Shown piece after piece: positions 62,705 to 64,000 of a DNA stretch of 64,000 nt. The notes under the pieces were generated by a model. That model was not told the origin of the DNA and ran no database searches. It saw nothing but the letters and a program-made list of their open reading frames with translations. Made by a program: the position numbers and the translations under genes. Source of the stretch: an uncultured Actinomycetes bacterium (GTDB taxonomy: Bacteria > Actinomycetota > Actinomycetes > Mycobacteriales > Mycobacteriaceae); NCBI GenBank assembly GCA_903884065.1, contig CAISDL010000062.1:62001-126000 (forward strand), given 5' to 3'. Numbering within the stretch: the first letter of the stretch is position 1; each line of letters begins with the position of its first letter.

Positions 62705-64000
62705 TCAGCTCCCGAAGACCTTGTTCACAACGGCTTTCGCGCGACGGGTCACGCGCAGGTAGTTGTCCAGAAACTCCCCGCCGTCGCCGCTCTGCCACCC
62801 GGCGGCGACGGCGACGGCACTGAGCTGGCGCCCGGGCCCCGGAAGCTGGTCGGTCGGCCTCCCGCGCACCAGCACCAGCGCATTGCGGGCCCGGGTGGCG
62901 GTAATCCAGGCCTCCCTGAGCTGGGCGACGTCCTCAGCCGGCATCAACTCCGCCTCGCAGATGGTGTCCAACGCCACCAGCGTGGCGGGGTTCTGCAGCG
63001 CGGGCACCTCGTGCGCGTGACGCAACTGCTCAAGTTGCACGGTCCATTCGACGTCGGCCAGCCCGCCGCGGCCGAGCTTGGTGTGCGTGTTCGGGTCGGC
63101 CCCGCGGGGTAGCCGCTCGGCGTCGATGCGGGCCTTGATGCGGCGGATCTCGCGTACCGCCTCCGGCGAGACCCCGCCCAGGGGATAGCGGATGCGGTCG
63201 GCCATCGCCAGGAAGCGCAAACCAAGATCGGTGTCGCCGGCCACCGGGTGCGCTCGCAGCAGAGCCTGCACCTCCCAGGGCTGCGCCCACTGCCCGTAGT
63301 AGGCGGTGTAGGACGCAAGGGTGCGCACCAGCGGACCGTTACGGCCCTCCGGCCGCAGGCCCGCGTCGACTTCCAGGGGCGGGTCGTCGCTGGGCGAGCC
63401 GAGCAGCGCCCGCACCTGCTCGGCGATCGTCACCGACCACTTCACCGCCCTGGTCTCATCCGCGCCCTCGGCCGGGTCGCAGACGAACATCACGTCGGCG
63501 TCCGAGCCGTAACCCTGCTCCCCGCCGCCGAGGCGGCCCATCCCGATCACGGCGATCCTGGCGGGCGCGCCGTCGGCCGGGGTGTTGGCCCGGATCACCG
63601 CCTCCAGGGCGCACTGCAATACCGCCACCCAGACCGAGGTGAGGGCGACGCAGACCTCTTCGACGTCAAGCAGACCGAGCAGGTCCGCCGATGCCACCCG
63701 GGCGAGTTCCCGGCGGCGCAGCGTGCGTGCGGCGGCGATGGCACGGGCCGGGTCGGCGTACCGGCCGGCCGAGGCGATCAGCGCCCGCGCCACCCCGTCG
63801 GGGTCGACGTCGAGCAACTTGGGCCCGGTGGGACCGTCGGCGTACTGCTGGATCACCTCGGGTGCGCGCATCAGCAGTTCGGGGACGAACGCCGAGGTGC
63901 CGAGGACCCGCATCAGCCGTATGGCGACCGCGCTCTCGTCGCGCAGCGTGCTCAGGTACCACCGCTGGTCGGACAGCGCCTCGCTGATCCGCCGATAGGC
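62705..64000 (-). CDS. glnE: Glutamine synthetase adenylyltransferase GlnE (3' part, cut by window edge)
   Basis: C-terminal 431 residues of GlnE, which adenylylates and deadenylylates GlnA1 on the Tyr407 equivalent. The second nucleotidyltransferase domain is seen: [26 protein letters not shown] with the catalytic Asp pair, then the helical bundle with [14 protein letters not shown]. The frame stays open to base 64000; the N-terminal half and start lie beyond the edge (Mtb GlnE is about 994 aa). Confidence 0.95.
   Translation of the reverse strand, partial: AYRRISEALSDQRWYLSTLRDESAVAIRLMRVLGTSAFVPELLMRAPEVIQQYADGPTGPKLLDVDPDGVARALIASAGRYADPARAIAAARTLRRRELARVASADLLGLLDVEEVCVALTSVWVAVLQCALEAVIRANTPADGAPARIAVIGMGRLGGGEQGYGSDADVMFVCDPAEGADETRAVKWSVTIAEQVRALLGSPSDDPPLEVDAGLRPEGRNGPLVRTLASYTAYYGQWAQPWEVQALLRAHPVAGDTDLGLRFLAMADRIRYPLGGVSPEAVREIRRIKARIDAERLPRGADPNTHTKLGRGGLADVEWTVQLEQLRHAHEVPALQNPATLVALDTICEAELMPAEDVAQLREAWITATRARNALVLVRGRPTDQLPGPGRQLSAVAVAAGWQSGDGGEFLDNYLRVTRRAKAVVNKVFGS

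Overview
The window is chromosomal DNA from a GC-rich actinobacterium, almost certainly a non-tuberculous Mycobacterium (Mycolicibacterium type). The evidence is lipomannan/PIM mannosyltransferases, MmpS3, EphD, the cytochrome bcc-aa3 cluster, and a gene order that follows M. tuberculosis Rv2173 to Rv2221c almost gene for gene. Homologue names and lengths come from memory of that genome; no database search was run. No rRNA, tRNA, CRISPR, insertion sequence or phage gene was seen, and no gene-free stretch exceeds about 250 bp.

Layout. 0-9.4 kb: polyprenyl diphosphate synthase, the lipomannan mannosyltransferases MptA and Rv2181-type, PknL with its substrate Rv2175c, DAHP synthase AroG, an exoribonuclease and an acyltransferase. 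9.5-15.7 kb: an ArsA/Get3-like ATPase operon, PimB', a putative metalloprotease and the NlpC/P60 hydrolase RipC. 15.8-26.6 kb: a DnaQ/GIY-YIG nuclease, TrpD and the respiratory block ctaE-qcrCAB, Rv2197c, mmpS3, ctaF, ctaC. 26.7-35.1 kb: AsnB, adenosine kinase, an A-type Fe-S carrier, glycerate kinase and the cobalamin-tail genes cobUTS. 35.1-44.7 kb: a flavin-binding protein and a PAS-GGDEF protein that I do not recall at this position in M. tuberculosis, then ilvE, gcvT, pepA, an AspT/YidE-like exchanger and ephD. 44.9-50.9 kb: dlaT, Rv2216-type, lipB, lipA, Rv2219-type (lipoate synthesis and use). 51.0-52.5 kb: glnA1. 62.7-64.0 kb: the 3' part of glnE.

In M. tuberculosis glnA1 and glnE are neighbours. 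Here about 10 kb separates them. That insert carries a small membrane ORF, a VanZ-like protein, a membrane SpoIIE-type phosphatase, a secreted protein and, most notably, a complete DAB-type inorganic carbon uptake operon. The operon is dabB-dabA-PII-like-beta-carbonic anhydrase with a divergent winged-helix regulator. DabA keeps all four zinc-site residues at the spacing described for Halothiobacillus DabA, whereas the linked carbonic anhydrase has lost the conserved Arg of its Cys-x-Asp-x-Arg motif.

A second theme is tandem duplication. Five intergenic minisatellites (units of 17 to 38 bp) each contain a copy of the last codons and stop codon of a flanking gene (Rv2175c-type, pimB', Rv2203-type, ilvE, pepA). 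Four coding minisatellites (units of 15 or 30 bp, in frame) lie near the ends of pknL, qcrA and two accessory ORFs.
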